From assembly GCF_017876495.1 (NCBI RefSeq), contig NZ_JAGIOB010000001.1, positions 2,914,001 to 2,978,000 of the forward strand: a DNA stretch of 64,000 nucleotides, written 5' to 3'. Source of the DNA: Microlunatus capsulatus. GTDB lineage: Bacteria > Actinomycetota > Actinomycetes > Propionibacteriales > Propionibacteriaceae. Made by a program: the position numbers and the translations under genes. Of the stretch, positions 56,570 to 64,000 are shown in pieces (positions within the stretch are counted from its first letter, which is position 1; each line of letters starts with the position of its first letter). The notes under the pieces were generated by a model, which saw nothing but the letters and a program-made list of their open reading frames with translations, had not been told where the DNA came from and searched no databases.

Positions 56570-57637
56570 TCAGCGGCCGGTCTTGGGAGCGAAACGGGCG
56601 GCGATGAGGCGACCGGCGAGGTTGAGCACCATGACGATGATGACCAGCGTCAGGGCCCCGGCCCACGCGCGCTCGACGTAGGCCGACGCGGGGTTGCCCT
56701 GGTCGACGTAGGAGCGGTAGACGAAGACCGGCAGCGTCATCATCGGGCCCTCGAGGGGGTTGTTGTTGAGGCTCTGGGTGAACCCGGCGGCGACCAGCAG
56801 CGGGGCGGTCTCCCCGATCACCCGGGCGATGGCCAGCATGACGCCGGTGACGATCCCGGCCAGCGCGGTCGGCAGCACGATCTTGGTGACCGTCAGCCAC
56901 TTCGGCACCCCGAGGGCGTAGGAGGCCTCGCGCAGCTCGTTGGGGACGATCTTGAGCAGCTCCTCCACCGAGCGGACGACCACGGGGATCATCAGCACGC
57001 TCAGCGCGACGGCGCCGGCCAGGCCCGACTTGGTGCCCGGCCCGAAGATGATCACGAACAGCGCGTAGGCGAAGAGACCGGCGACGATCGAGGGGATGCC
57101 CGTCATCACGTCGACGAAGAAGGTGATGCTGCGGGCCAGCCGGCCGCGGCCGTACTCGACGAGGTAGATGGCCGCGAGCAGGCCGATCGGGACCGAGATG
57201 AGGGTGGCGATGCCCGTCACCCACAGGGTGCCGGTGATCGCGTGCACGGCGCCGCCGCCCTCGCCCACCACGCTGCGCATGGAGTAGGTGAAGAAGGTCC
57301 CGTCGAACCGGTCGGAGCCGCGGCCCACGACGGAGACGACCAGCGAGATCAGCGGCAGCAGGGCCAGGCCGAAGGCGCTGGTCACCAGCGTGGTCGCGAG
57401 CCGGTCCTTGGCCTTGCGGGTGCCCTCGACGGCGACCGAGAGCACCACCGACACGACGATGTAGATGAGCACGGCGACGACGAGCACGCGGATGATGCCC
57501 AGCGAGCCGAAGACGGCGAAGATCGAGAGCGAGATCAGCAGGGAGGCGGCGAGCAGCAGGCCGGTGCTCCAGCGGGGCAGCCGGCCGGCCGTCAGGGTGA
57601 CGGGCGCGGCGGGCCGGGTGGCGACGGAGGTGCTCAT
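56570..57637 (-). CDS. pstA: Phosphate ABC transporter permease
   Basis: 355 residues. N-terminal half with three transmembrane segments and the [19 protein letters not shown] region, binding-protein-dependent permease domain with the EAA loop [23 protein letters not shown] and the PstA-type [18 protein letters not shown]. The ATG overlaps the pstC stop by one nt. Confidence 0.96.
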   Translation of the reverse strand: MSTSVATRPAAPVTLTAGRLPRWSTGLLLAASLLISLSIFAVFGSLGIIRVLVVAVLIYIVVSVVLSVAVEGTRKAKDRLATTLVTSAFGLALLPLISLVVSVVGRGSDRFDGTFFTYSMRSVVGEGGGAVHAITGTLWVTGIATLISVPIGLLAAIYLVEYGRGRLARSITFFVDVMTGIPSIVAGLFAYALFVIIFGPGTKSGLAGAVALSVLMIPVVVRSVEELLKIVPNELREASYALGVPKWLTVTKIVLPTALAGIVTGVMLAIARVIGETAPLLVAAGFTQSLNNNPLEGPMMTLPVFVYRSYVDQGNPASAYVERAWAGALTLVIIVMVLNLAGRLIAARFAPKTGR

Positions 57638-58660
57638 CAGTTGGCTCCCGAGAACTCTTTGCGACGGTTGATGACCGCGCGCGCCACGCTGTTGACGGCG
57701 AGGGTGATGACGAACAGCACGAGGCCCGTCGCGATGAGCTGGTTGGTGCCCAGGCCGTAGGCCTCGGGGAACGACAGCGCGATGTTGGCCGCGATCGTGC
57801 TCGGGTTCGTCGACTGCAGCAGGGCGAAGGAGATGATCGCCGAGGGCGAGAGCACCAGGGCGACGGCCATGGTCTCGCCCAGCGCGCGGCCGAGGCCCAG
57901 CATGCTGGCCGAGATGATGCCGGGCCGGGCGAAAGGCAGGACGGCCATCCGGATCATCTCCCAGCGGGTGGCGCCGAGGGCCAGCGCGGCCTCCTCGTGC
58001 AGCCGCGGGGTCTGCAGGAAGACCTCCCGGGAGAGCGCCGTGACGATCGGCAGGATCATCACCGCGAGCACCAGGGCGGCGGTGAAGATCGTCCGGCCGG
58101 TGCCCGAGGCGGGCCCGGCGAACAGCGGGATGAAGCCGAGGTTCTCGGTGAGCCAGAGGTAGAGCGGCTGGACCAGCGGACCCAGCACGCTGATTGCCCC
58201 ACAGGCCGTAGACGACCGAGGGCACCGCGGCCAGCAGGTCGATGACGTAGCCGAGCCCGGCGGCCAGCCGGCGGGGGGCGAAGTGGGAGATGAACAGGGC
58301 GATGGCGATGGCCACCGGGACGCCCATGACCATCGCGAGGAACGCGGCCCACACGGTGCCGAAGGCCAGCGGCAGCACGTAGCGGTAGGTGTTCCCGAAC
58401 GGCAGGTCGTCGGCCGGGTTCGTGAAGGCCGGGATGCCCTGGGCGACGAGGAAGGCCGCCACCAGGGCCAGGATGATGAGGATCAGGGTGCCGGAGCCGG
58501 TCGAGAGCCCCTCGAAGATCCGGTCACCGGGCCGCTTGACGACCTTCGCCGCGGCGACCTTGGCCTTCGGCGGCGGCTCGGGGGGCGGTGGGCCGGCCCG
58601 GAACGTCGGCGCGCTGCCGACCTGGGTGTCGGCGATCCGCTGGGGTTCGATCTGCGTCAT
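57637..58660 (-). pseudogene. pstC: Phosphate ABC transporter permease, frameshifted as given
   Basis: The 5' part (58660 down to about 58195: MTQIEPQRIADTQ ... IDLLAAVPSVVYGLWG) and the 3' part (about 58194 to 57637: ISVLGPLVQPLYLWLTENLG ... INRRKEFSGAN) are in different frames. They join seamlessly as VVYGLWG-ISVLGPL if one A (T on the plus strand, 58194/58195) is removed. As written, translation would leave the PstC frame and run open into pstA. Both halves are otherwise intact, with EAA-loop HEEAALALGATRWEMIR. It is either a recent mutation or a sequencing error. Confidence 0.85.
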
Positions 58661-58765
58661 GTCCCTGCTCCACGAGAGTGGTGGCTGATGGACCACATCG
58701 AACCACCGGCGACCCCTCCCCGCGCGGGAGCGGTCGCCGGCGGCCCGGTGGCGGTGACTCCTGGG

Positions 58766-59887
58766 TCAGGAGATCTTGGCGGCCGCGGCCTCGACCTCGG
58801 TGGACAGCTCCTCGGAGAGGGGGGCCATCTTGGCGGTCGCGACGGCGTCCTGCTGGCCCTTCGCGGAGGCGACGTAGCTGAGGTAGCCCTTCACCTTGGC
58901 GGCGACGGCCGGGTCCTCGTACTTCTCGCAGGCGATGGCGTAGGAGAGCAGGACGACCGGGTAGACGTCGCCCTCGGCCTTGCGGTCCAGGGTCACGACG
59001 ATGTCGTTGGCGCTGCGGCCCTCGGTGTCGCGCGGCGAGGCGTCGACGACGGCGGCGGCGGCGTCGGCCGTCGGCTCCAGGAACTTGTCGCCCACCTTGA
59101 TCTGGGCCACGCCCAGGTCGCCGGCCTTCGAGGCGTCGGCGTAGCCGATCGTCCCGTTGCCGTTGCTCACGGCGTCGACGACACCGGAGGTCTGCGGGGC
59201 GGCCTCGCCACCGGGGAACGGCCACTCGCCGTCGGCCTCGGCGTCCCACACCGACGGGGCGACCGTGTGCAGGTAGTCGGTGAAGTTCTCGGTGGTGCCC
59301 GAGTCGTCCGCGCGGTGCACGGCGGTGATGTTGGTGCTGGGCAGGGTGGCGCCCTCGTTCAGCGCCTTGATCTTCGCGTCGTCCCAGGTCTTGATGTCGC
59401 CCTTGAAGATGCCGGCGAGGGTCTCGGCGTCGAGCTTGAGGTCGTCCACGCCCTCGAGCTTGTAGATCACGGCGATGGGCGAGACGTAGATCGGCAGGTC
59501 GATCGCGGCCGAGCCGTCGGCGCAGCGCGAGGAGCTGAGCGAGGCGGCCGAGGCCTCCTCGGCGGTCAGCGCGCGGTCGGAGCCGGCGAAGTCGGCGCCA
59601 CCGCCGGCAAAGGCGTCGCGGCCGGCACCCGAGCCGTCGGGCGAGTAGTTCACGGTGACGTCGGGGTTCACGGTCTGGAAGGCCGCGGCCCAGGTCTCCT
59701 GGGCGGTCGCGGCGGACGAGGCGCCGACGCCGCTCAGGGTGCCGGTGAGGCTGGCGGAGCCGCTGCTCGCGCCGCCGGCGGGCGCGGCCTCGCCGCCGCC
59801 GCCCTCGTTGGCCGCGCAGGCCGAGAGGCCGAGCGAGAGGGTGGCGACAGCTGCGCAGGCAGCGACGCTCAGGCGGGAGATCTTCAC
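58766..59887 (-). CDS. pstS: Phosphate ABC transporter substrate-binding protein
   Basis: 373 residues. Lipoprotein signal with LGLSACAAN, Gly/Ser linker, then the PstS fold: LSGVGASSAATAQETWAAAF, NYSPDGSGAGRDAF and FAGSDRALTAEEA (phosphate loop), HRADDSGTTENFTDYL. Binds phosphate outside the membrane. GTG 59887 has the site AAAGGGGA. An 11-bp direct-repeat PHO box lies about 115 nt upstream. Confidence 0.97.
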   Translation of the reverse strand: MKISRLSVAACAAVATLSLGLSACAANEGGGGEAAPAGGASSGSASLTGTLSGVGASSAATAQETWAAAFQTVNPDVTVNYSPDGSGAGRDAFAGGGADFAGSDRALTAEEASAASLSSSRCADGSAAIDLPIYVSPIAVIYKLEGVDDLKLDAETLAGIFKGDIKTWDDAKIKALNEGATLPSTNITAVHRADDSGTTENFTDYLHTVAPSVWDAEADGEWPFPGGEAAPQTSGVVDAVSNGNGTIGYADASKAGDLGVAQIKVGDKFLEPTADAAAAVVDASPRDTEGRSANDIVVTLDRKAEGDVYPVVLLSYAIACEKYEDPAVAAKVKGYLSYVASAKGQQDAVATAKMAPLSEELSTEVEAAAAKIS

Positions 59888-60001
59888 GGGTCCCCTTTCG
59901 GAAGGACGTGGTGGTGCACTGGAGATGAGGTCCGAGGGGCGTCGTCGTGACCCCCGTCGACGGGGAACGTACGCAGCCGAGTTGTCCGGTCGGCCCGCGC
60001 G

Positions 60002-60021
60002 GGGTGAACGCTGGGTGAACG
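60002..60021 (-). promoter_or_regulatory. PHO box (two 11-bp direct repeats)
   Basis: On the minus strand CGTTCACCC occurs twice with an 11-nt period (60013-60021 and 60002-60010). Direct repeats of GTTCACC with 11-nt period are the PhoP binding unit of Streptomyces. Located upstream of pstS in the right orientation. Confidence 0.8.
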
Positions 60022-60105
60022 ATCGGCGCGGGAGCTCCCGCGGCTCTTGACGGCGGCGCGCCGCGCCTCTGTCGGTGGACGCTTCCAGCGCCCGCGGGAC
60101 GGGCC

Positions 60106-61032
60106 TCAGGCCTGGGGGCGGTGCCGCTCCAGGGCGTGCACCTCGCCGTCGCCGGTCAGGTGGGCGACGAGGAACTCCCCGGTCACCAGCGAGGTCGGGG
60201 CGATCTCGAGCGCCTCGAGGATGTGCGGCAGCACGGGGCGGTGGACGCAGATCACCGTGGGGCGGCGGTCGGCCACGGTCTGGTTGCGGATCCGGGTGAC
60301 CAGCCGGCCGACGCCCTTGGCGTCGTGGCTGCCCTCCTCCTCGCTGAGCTGGCCGAAGGTCTCCACGCGCAGCTCGCGGTGGTGGGCGTAGGGCATCAGC
60401 GTGCTCACGCAGCGCGCCGACGTCGAGGTGACCAGCCGCTCGGCGCCGTAGGCGGCGAGCATCGGGATCAGCAGCCGGGCCTGCCGGCGGCCCCGGGAGT
60501 TGATCGGGCGGGCGGAGTCCTTGCGGGACCAGTCCTTGCGGTCCATCGCCTTCGCGTGCCGCACGACGACCAGCGGGGTGGTGACCGGCTGCTCCATCTG
60601 CTGGCGGACCAGGAACCGGTCGTGCTCGAACGTGAGGCGGCTGAGCGCGGCCTTGAGCGGGAGCCAGGAGACGACGTCGACCTCGTGGTCGGGGGCCCGG
60701 GGAGCCGCGGTGACGACGGACCCGGTCCACCAGTCGACGCGCTTGAGGCCGCCGCCGCGGTCGTAGGTGACCTGGTCCAGCGGGGTGCCGAGCCGGACGG
60801 TGACCCCGGTCTCCTCCTCCACCTCGCGGACGGCGCAGGCCGGCAGCGACTCCCCGGCCTCCAGCTTGCCCTTGGGCAGGGACCAGTCGTCGTAGCGCTT
60901 GCGGTGCACGATGACCACCTCGGTGCCCCGCGTCGGGTGCTCGCGGGTGACCACGGCCCCAGCCGCGAGGATCGCCTTCCCCCGGCTCGCGGCGCGGCCG
61001 GTCACCGGGCGCTCCAGCACCTTCACCGGCAC
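60106..61032 (-). CDS. mutT1: Nudix hydrolase fused to a histidine phosphatase domain (MutT1-type)
   Basis: 308 residues. Residues 20-150 are a Nudix domain with the box GKLEAGESLPACAVREVEEETG; residues 150-308 are a phosphoglycerate-mutase-like domain (VVVRHAKAMDRKDW, with RHAKA; TSTSARCVSTLMPY; ICVHRPVLPHIL). This is the mycobacterial MutT1 architecture that hydrolyses 8-oxo-dGTP and diadenosine polyphosphates. It lies downstream of ppk1, separated by a 24-bp tandem repeat. Confidence 0.93.
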   Translation of the reverse strand: MPVKVLERPVTGRAASRGKAILAAGAVVTREHPTRGTEVVIVHRKRYDDWSLPKGKLEAGESLPACAVREVEEETGVTVRLGTPLDQVTYDRGGGLKRVDWWTGSVVTAAPRAPDHEVDVVSWLPLKAALSRLTFEHDRFLVRQQMEQPVTTPLVVVRHAKAMDRKDWSRKDSARPINSRGRRQARLLIPMLAAYGAERLVTSTSARCVSTLMPYAHHRELRVETFGQLSEEEGSHDAKGVGRLVTRIRNQTVADRRPTVICVHRPVLPHILEALEIAPTSLVTGEFLVAHLTGDGEVHALERHRPQA

Positions 61033-61067
61033 GGCGCCACCGCCCGGGCCCCGCAGCCCCCGACCAC

Positions 61068-61154
61068 GCTCACCCCGCTCGCCTCGAACCGCTCACTTCG
61101 CTCGACCTGACCGCGCTCACTTCGCTCGACCCGACCCCGCTCACTTCGCTCGAC
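61068..61154. repeat. 24-bp tandem repeat at the ppk1 3' end
   Basis: GCTCACTTCGCTCGAC recurs at 61091, 61115 and 61139 with a 24-nt period; a decayed copy begins at 61068. The last unit overlaps the ppk1 stop (61141) and final codons. No spacers and no hairpin of note. Confidence 0.8.
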
Positions 61155-63378
61155 GCCTGCTCTTGACGCCGATCAGGTACTCCTGCATGTCCAGCAGCGG
61201 CTCGTGGTCCTCGCCGGCGGTGAACTGGGTCCAGGTCCCGTCGGGCTGCAGCTTCCACGAGGCGGTGCCCTTGGCGAAGGCCAGCTCGAACAGCTCGCCG
61301 ATCTCGGCCACGTGCGCCGGGTTGGTGATGGAGGCCAGCACCTCGACGCGACGGTCGAGGTTGCGGTGCATGAGGTCGGCCGAGCCGATGCCCACCGACG
61401 GCGAGCCGCCGTTGGCGAACCAGAACAGCCGGCTGTGCTCGAGGAAGCGGCCGAGGATGCTGCGGACCCGGATGTTCTCGCTCAGCCCCGGGACGCCGGG
61501 GCGGATGGTGCAGATGCCGCGCACCCAGAGGTCCACCGGCACCCCGGCCTGCGAGGCGCGGTAGAGCGCGTCGGAGACCGCCTCGTCGACGAGGGAGTTG
61601 ACCTTCATCCGGATGCCCGCGGGCCGGCCGGCGCGCTGGTGGTCGATCTCGCTCTCGATCCGGGCCAGCAGGCCGGTCCGGATGCCGTGCGGGGCGACGA
61701 GCATCCGCTTGTAGGACGTCTCCTGGCTCATCCCGGAGAGGTGGTTGAACAGCCGACCGACGTCCTCGGTGATGATCGGGTTGGCCGTCAGCAGGCCCAT
61801 GTCCTCGTAGGTCCGGGCCGTCTTGGGGTTGTAGTTGCCGGTGCCGATGTGCACGTAGCGGCGCAGGCCCTCGGGCTCGTCGCGGACCACCATCGACAGC
61901 TTGCAGTGCGTCTTGAGCCCCACCAGGCCGTAGACGACGTGGCAGCCGTGCCGCTCCAGCCGGCGCGCCCAGGCGATGTTGGCCTGCTCGTCGAAGCGGG
62001 CCTTGATCTCCACCAGGCACAGGACCTGCTTGCCCGCCTCGGCGGCCTCGATGAGGGCGTCGACGATGGGGGAGTCGCCCGAGGTGCGGTAGAGCGTCTG
62101 CTTGATCGCGAGCACCTGCGGGTCGTCGGCCGCCTGCTCGATGAAGCGCTGCACGCTGGTGGCGAAGGAGTCGTAGGGGTGGTGCAGCAGCACGTCGCGC
62201 TGCTTGAGCGCGGCGAACATGTCGGCCGGTTTGGCCGTCTCGACCTCCGACAGGTGCGGGTGGGTCGAGGGCAGGAACGTCGGGTACTTCAGCTCGGCCC
62301 GGTCGATGTCGGCCAGCGCGAACAGCCCTCGCAGGTCCAGGGGCCCGGGGACGAGGAAGACCTCCTTCTCGGCGATGTCCAGCTCGCCGATCAGCAGCTC
62401 CAGCATCTTGGGGTCGATGTCGTCCTCGACCTCCAGCCGGACCGGCGGGCGGCCGACCTTGCGCCGCAGCAGCTCCTTCTCCAGGGCCAGCAGGAGGTTC
62501 TCGGCGTCGTCCTCCTCGACCTCGACGTCCTCGTTGCGGGTCACCCGGAAGGTGTGGTGCTGGACGACCTCCATGCCGCTGAAGAGCTGGTCCAGGTGCT
62601 GGGCGATGACGTCCTCGAGCGCGACGTAGCGGCCCTCGGTCAGCGGCAGGAACCGCGACAGCACGCTGGGCACCTTCACCCGGGCGAACTGGCGGACGCC
62701 GGTCTCGGGGTTGCGGACCAGCACGGCCAGGTTGATCGAGAGCCCGGAGATGTAGGGGAACGGGTGCGAGGGGTCGACGGCCAGCGGGGTGAGCACCGGG
62801 AAGATCCGCTCGGCGAAGAGGACGTCCATCCGGTCGCGCTCGTCGTCGGTGAGCTCGTTCCACTTGAGGATCTCGATGCCGGCCTCGGCCAGCTCGGGGC
62901 GCACCTGCTCCTGGAACACCCGGGCCTGGTCGACGACCAGCTCGCGGGTGCGGTTGAGGATCGCGGTGTGCACGTCGCGCGGCATCATCCCGCTGACGGT
63001 GGGCACCGCCACCCCCGCCGCGATCCGGCGCTTCAGGCCGGCGACCCGGACCATGTAGAACTCGTCGAGGTTGCTGGCGAAGATGGCCAGGAACTTGGCC
63101 CGCTCCAGCACCGGCACCCGGGGGCGGTCCTTGGCCAGGTCCAGCACCCGGTTGTTGAACGCCAGCCAGGACAGCTCGCGGTCGAGGAAGCGGTCCGGTG
63201 GCAGGTGCGGCGCCGGGGCGTCGGGGTCCACCTGGGGGTCGCCGGCCGTCCCCCGGATGCTGGTGAGGGGTGACACGTCGACGGGGTCCATCCGGTCTCC
63301 TGAGGTGCGGGCCCGCGGACGTCCGGGGTCGCGCGGCGGCTTCGCGGCGACGGGGGGTCCAGGTGTCCGGGGGCTCAC
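61141..63378 (-). CDS. ppk1: Polyphosphate kinase 1
   Basis: 745 residues, reversible synthesis of polyphosphate from [54 protein letters not shown], catalytic His regions HHPYDSF and [13 protein letters not shown], and [25 protein letters not shown] 63378 overlaps the upstream mshD stop (GTGA), favouring this start over ATG 63291; the extra N-terminus is Pro/Arg-rich. The last codons derive from the first unit of the 24-bp repeat. Confidence 0.97.
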   Translation of the reverse strand: MSPRTPGPPVAAKPPRDPGRPRARTSGDRMDPVDVSPLTSIRGTAGDPQVDPDAPAPHLPPDRFLDRELSWLAFNNRVLDLAKDRPRVPVLERAKFLAIFASNLDEFYMVRVAGLKRRIAAGVAVPTVSGMMPRDVHTAILNRTRELVVDQARVFQEQVRPELAEAGIEILKWNELTDDERDRMDVLFAERIFPVLTPLAVDPSHPFPYISGLSINLAVLVRNPETGVRQFARVKVPSVLSRFLPLTEGRYVALEDVIAQHLDQLFSGMEVVQHHTFRVTRNEDVEVEEDDAENLLLALEKELLRRKVGRPPVRLEVEDDIDPKMLELLIGELDIAEKEVFLVPGPLDLRGLFALADIDRAELKYPTFLPSTHPHLSEVETAKPADMFAALKQRDVLLHHPYDSFATSVQRFIEQAADDPQVLAIKQTLYRTSGDSPIVDALIEAAEAGKQVLCLVEIKARFDEQANIAWARRLERHGCHVVYGLVGLKTHCKLSMVVRDEPEGLRRYVHIGTGNYNPKTARTYEDMGLLTANPIITEDVGRLFNHLSGMSQETSYKRMLVAPHGIRTGLLARIESEIDHQRAGRPAGIRMKVNSLVDEAVSDALYRASQAGVPVDLWVRGICTIRPGVPGLSENIRVRSILGRFLEHSRLFWFANGGSPSVGIGSADLMHRNLDRRVEVLASITNPAHVAEIGELFELAFAKGTASWKLQPDGTWTQFTAGEDHEPLLDMQEYLIGVKSRRRAK

Positions 63379-64000
63379 GGTTGGGCGTACATCACATCAC
63401 GGCTGGCCGTGGTGAAGCCACGGCCGGTGTAGAGGCCGACGGCGCCGGCGTGGTCGCCCTCGACGTAGAGCTCGACCTCGGTGTCGCCGGCGGCCCGCAG
63501 GTGCGCCAGCCCGGTGTCCAGCAGCGCGCCCCCCAGCCCGGCGCCGCCGGAGCCCGGGTCGACGCCCAGCACGTACACCTCGCCGAGGGTGCCGGCGTGC
63601 TGCTTGGTCCAGTGGAAGCCGACCAGCACCCCGTCGCGCTCGGCGAGGAAGAAGCCCCGCGGGTCGAACCGGGGCTCGGCCATCCGCTGGGCCAGGTCGT
63701 CGGCGGTCAGCGCGCCCTGCTCGGGGTGGGAGGCGAAGGCGCGGGCGTTGACGCCCAGCCAGGCCTGCTCGTCGCGGCCGGGCTCGAAGGTGCGGACCGC
63801 GACGCCGTCGGGCACCCGCGGGGCGCGCAGGTCGGCGCCCAGCGGGCGGGTCATCACCAGCAGCTCGCGGGCCAGCCGCAGCCCGGCCCGGTCGGCCAGC
63901 GCCTGCGCCGCCGACGTGCCGCCCATCGCCCAGACCTGGAGGCGGCTCGGCGCCAGCGCGAGCAGCGCGCCGAGCAGGGCGCTGCCGACGCCGCGGCGTC
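63375..64000 (-). CDS. mshD: Mycothiol synthase, C-terminal part (continues beyond the window)
   Basis: About 208 residues present. Two GNAT folds: the end of the first ([15 protein letters not shown], acetyl-CoA motif) and a complete second one with [91 protein letters not shown]. MshD acetylates the Cys amine in the last step of mycothiol synthesis. The frame is open to base 64000. Confidence 0.93.
   Translation of the reverse strand, partial: RRGVGSALLGALLALAPSRLQVWAMGGTSAAQALADRAGLRLARELLVMTRPLGADLRAPRVPDGVAVRTFEPGRDEQAWLGVNARAFASHPEQGALTADDLAQRMAEPRFDPRGFFLAERDGVLVGFHWTKQHAGTLGEVYVLGVDPGSGGAGLGGALLDTGLAHLRAAGDTEVELYVEGDHAGAVGLYTGRGFTTASRDVMYAQP

Noticed and set aside
58185-58200. Programmed frameshift in pstC
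   Set aside because: No slippery heptamer or following pseudoknot is apparent and pstC is not known to use recoding; mutation or sequencing error is simpler.
61091-61154. CRISPR-like array at the ppk1 end
   Set aside because: The 24-bp units are directly adjacent tandem copies without unique spacers, and no cas genes are present.

Overview
This window looks like chromosomal DNA from a very high-GC actinomycete. The evidence is the strong G/C bias at third codon positions, many GTG starts, 4-nt GTGA/ATGA gene overlaps, two mycothiol genes (mshD, mtr), lsr2, a BldC-like regulator, the mycobacterial-type ribosomal protein bS22, the radA/disA pair, and many start codons placed 6 nt behind a TAnnnT hexamer (leaderless mRNAs). 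Gene order resembles two regions I recall from Mycobacterium tuberculosis (folK...lsr2-clpC1...mutY-disA-radA, and proC-bldC-like-bS22-galE-plsC-serB-hemA/C/D/B-hemL-ccd/res/ccs). A Geodermatophilaceae-like genus is my guess and was not tested. I found no rRNA, tRNA, CRISPR array, insertion sequence or prophage; this is mostly core chromosome with a few accessory islands.

Layout. 1-6525: end of folK, a DUF3180 gene, a coiled-coil membrane protein, a MidA-family methyltransferase plus NuoD-paralogue pair, then nadB-nadC. 6594-9725: lsr2 and clpC, the latter behind a plausible ClgR box and a sigma-R-type promoter. 9856-17305: hydrolase, EamA exporter, mutY, a lipoprotein-like gene, disA, radA and a hisC/pat aminotransferase. 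17413-21791: a leaderless 21-codon ORF coupled to a membrane protein, VOC protein, Cys-rich protein, TIM-barrel protein, a degenerate alpha/beta hydrolase and a CPBP protease. 21940-25413: asd, proC, acuC and the BldC-like gene. 25418-29542: accessory AbiEi/DUF559 gene bracketed by twin hairpins, and a lacZ-type beta-galactosidase. 29706-35013: bS22, epimerase, acyltransferase, HAD phosphatase, acyl-CoA ligase and glutaredoxin. 35094-47151: one continuous block, rex-hemA-hemC-hemD-hemB-hemL-phosphatase-tlpA-ccdA-resB-ccsB, joining heme synthesis to cytochrome c maturation. 47307-48390: rhodanese and cysteine dioxygenase behind a Cys-containing leader peptide. 48606-54646: two-component system, mycothione reductase, YdeI-like protein, bioY and a GH3 lipoprotein. 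54674-64000: DUF2510 protein, pstBACS (pstC frameshifted as given) behind a direct-repeat PHO box, mutT1, ppk1 and the 3' part of mshD.

How it fits together. Themes are redox and sulfur homeostasis (rex, mycothiol, cysteine dioxygenase/rhodanese, glutaredoxin, TlpA/CcdA), respiration (heme, cytochrome c, a NuoD relative) and phosphate (pst, ppk1, mutT1). The strongest leads are: (1) a two-gene MidA methyltransferase/NuoD-paralogue unit in which the arginine methylated in complex I is kept while both quinone ligands are replaced; (2) a leader-peptide attenuator before the cysteine dioxygenase operon; (3) two near-identical hairpins flanking the AbiEi/DUF559 gene with a compensatory base-pair swap; (4) a single-base frameshift in pstC. 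No gap above about 300 bp lacks a feature: the longest, 48224-48605, holds the leader peptide, its promoter and an attenuator-like stem.
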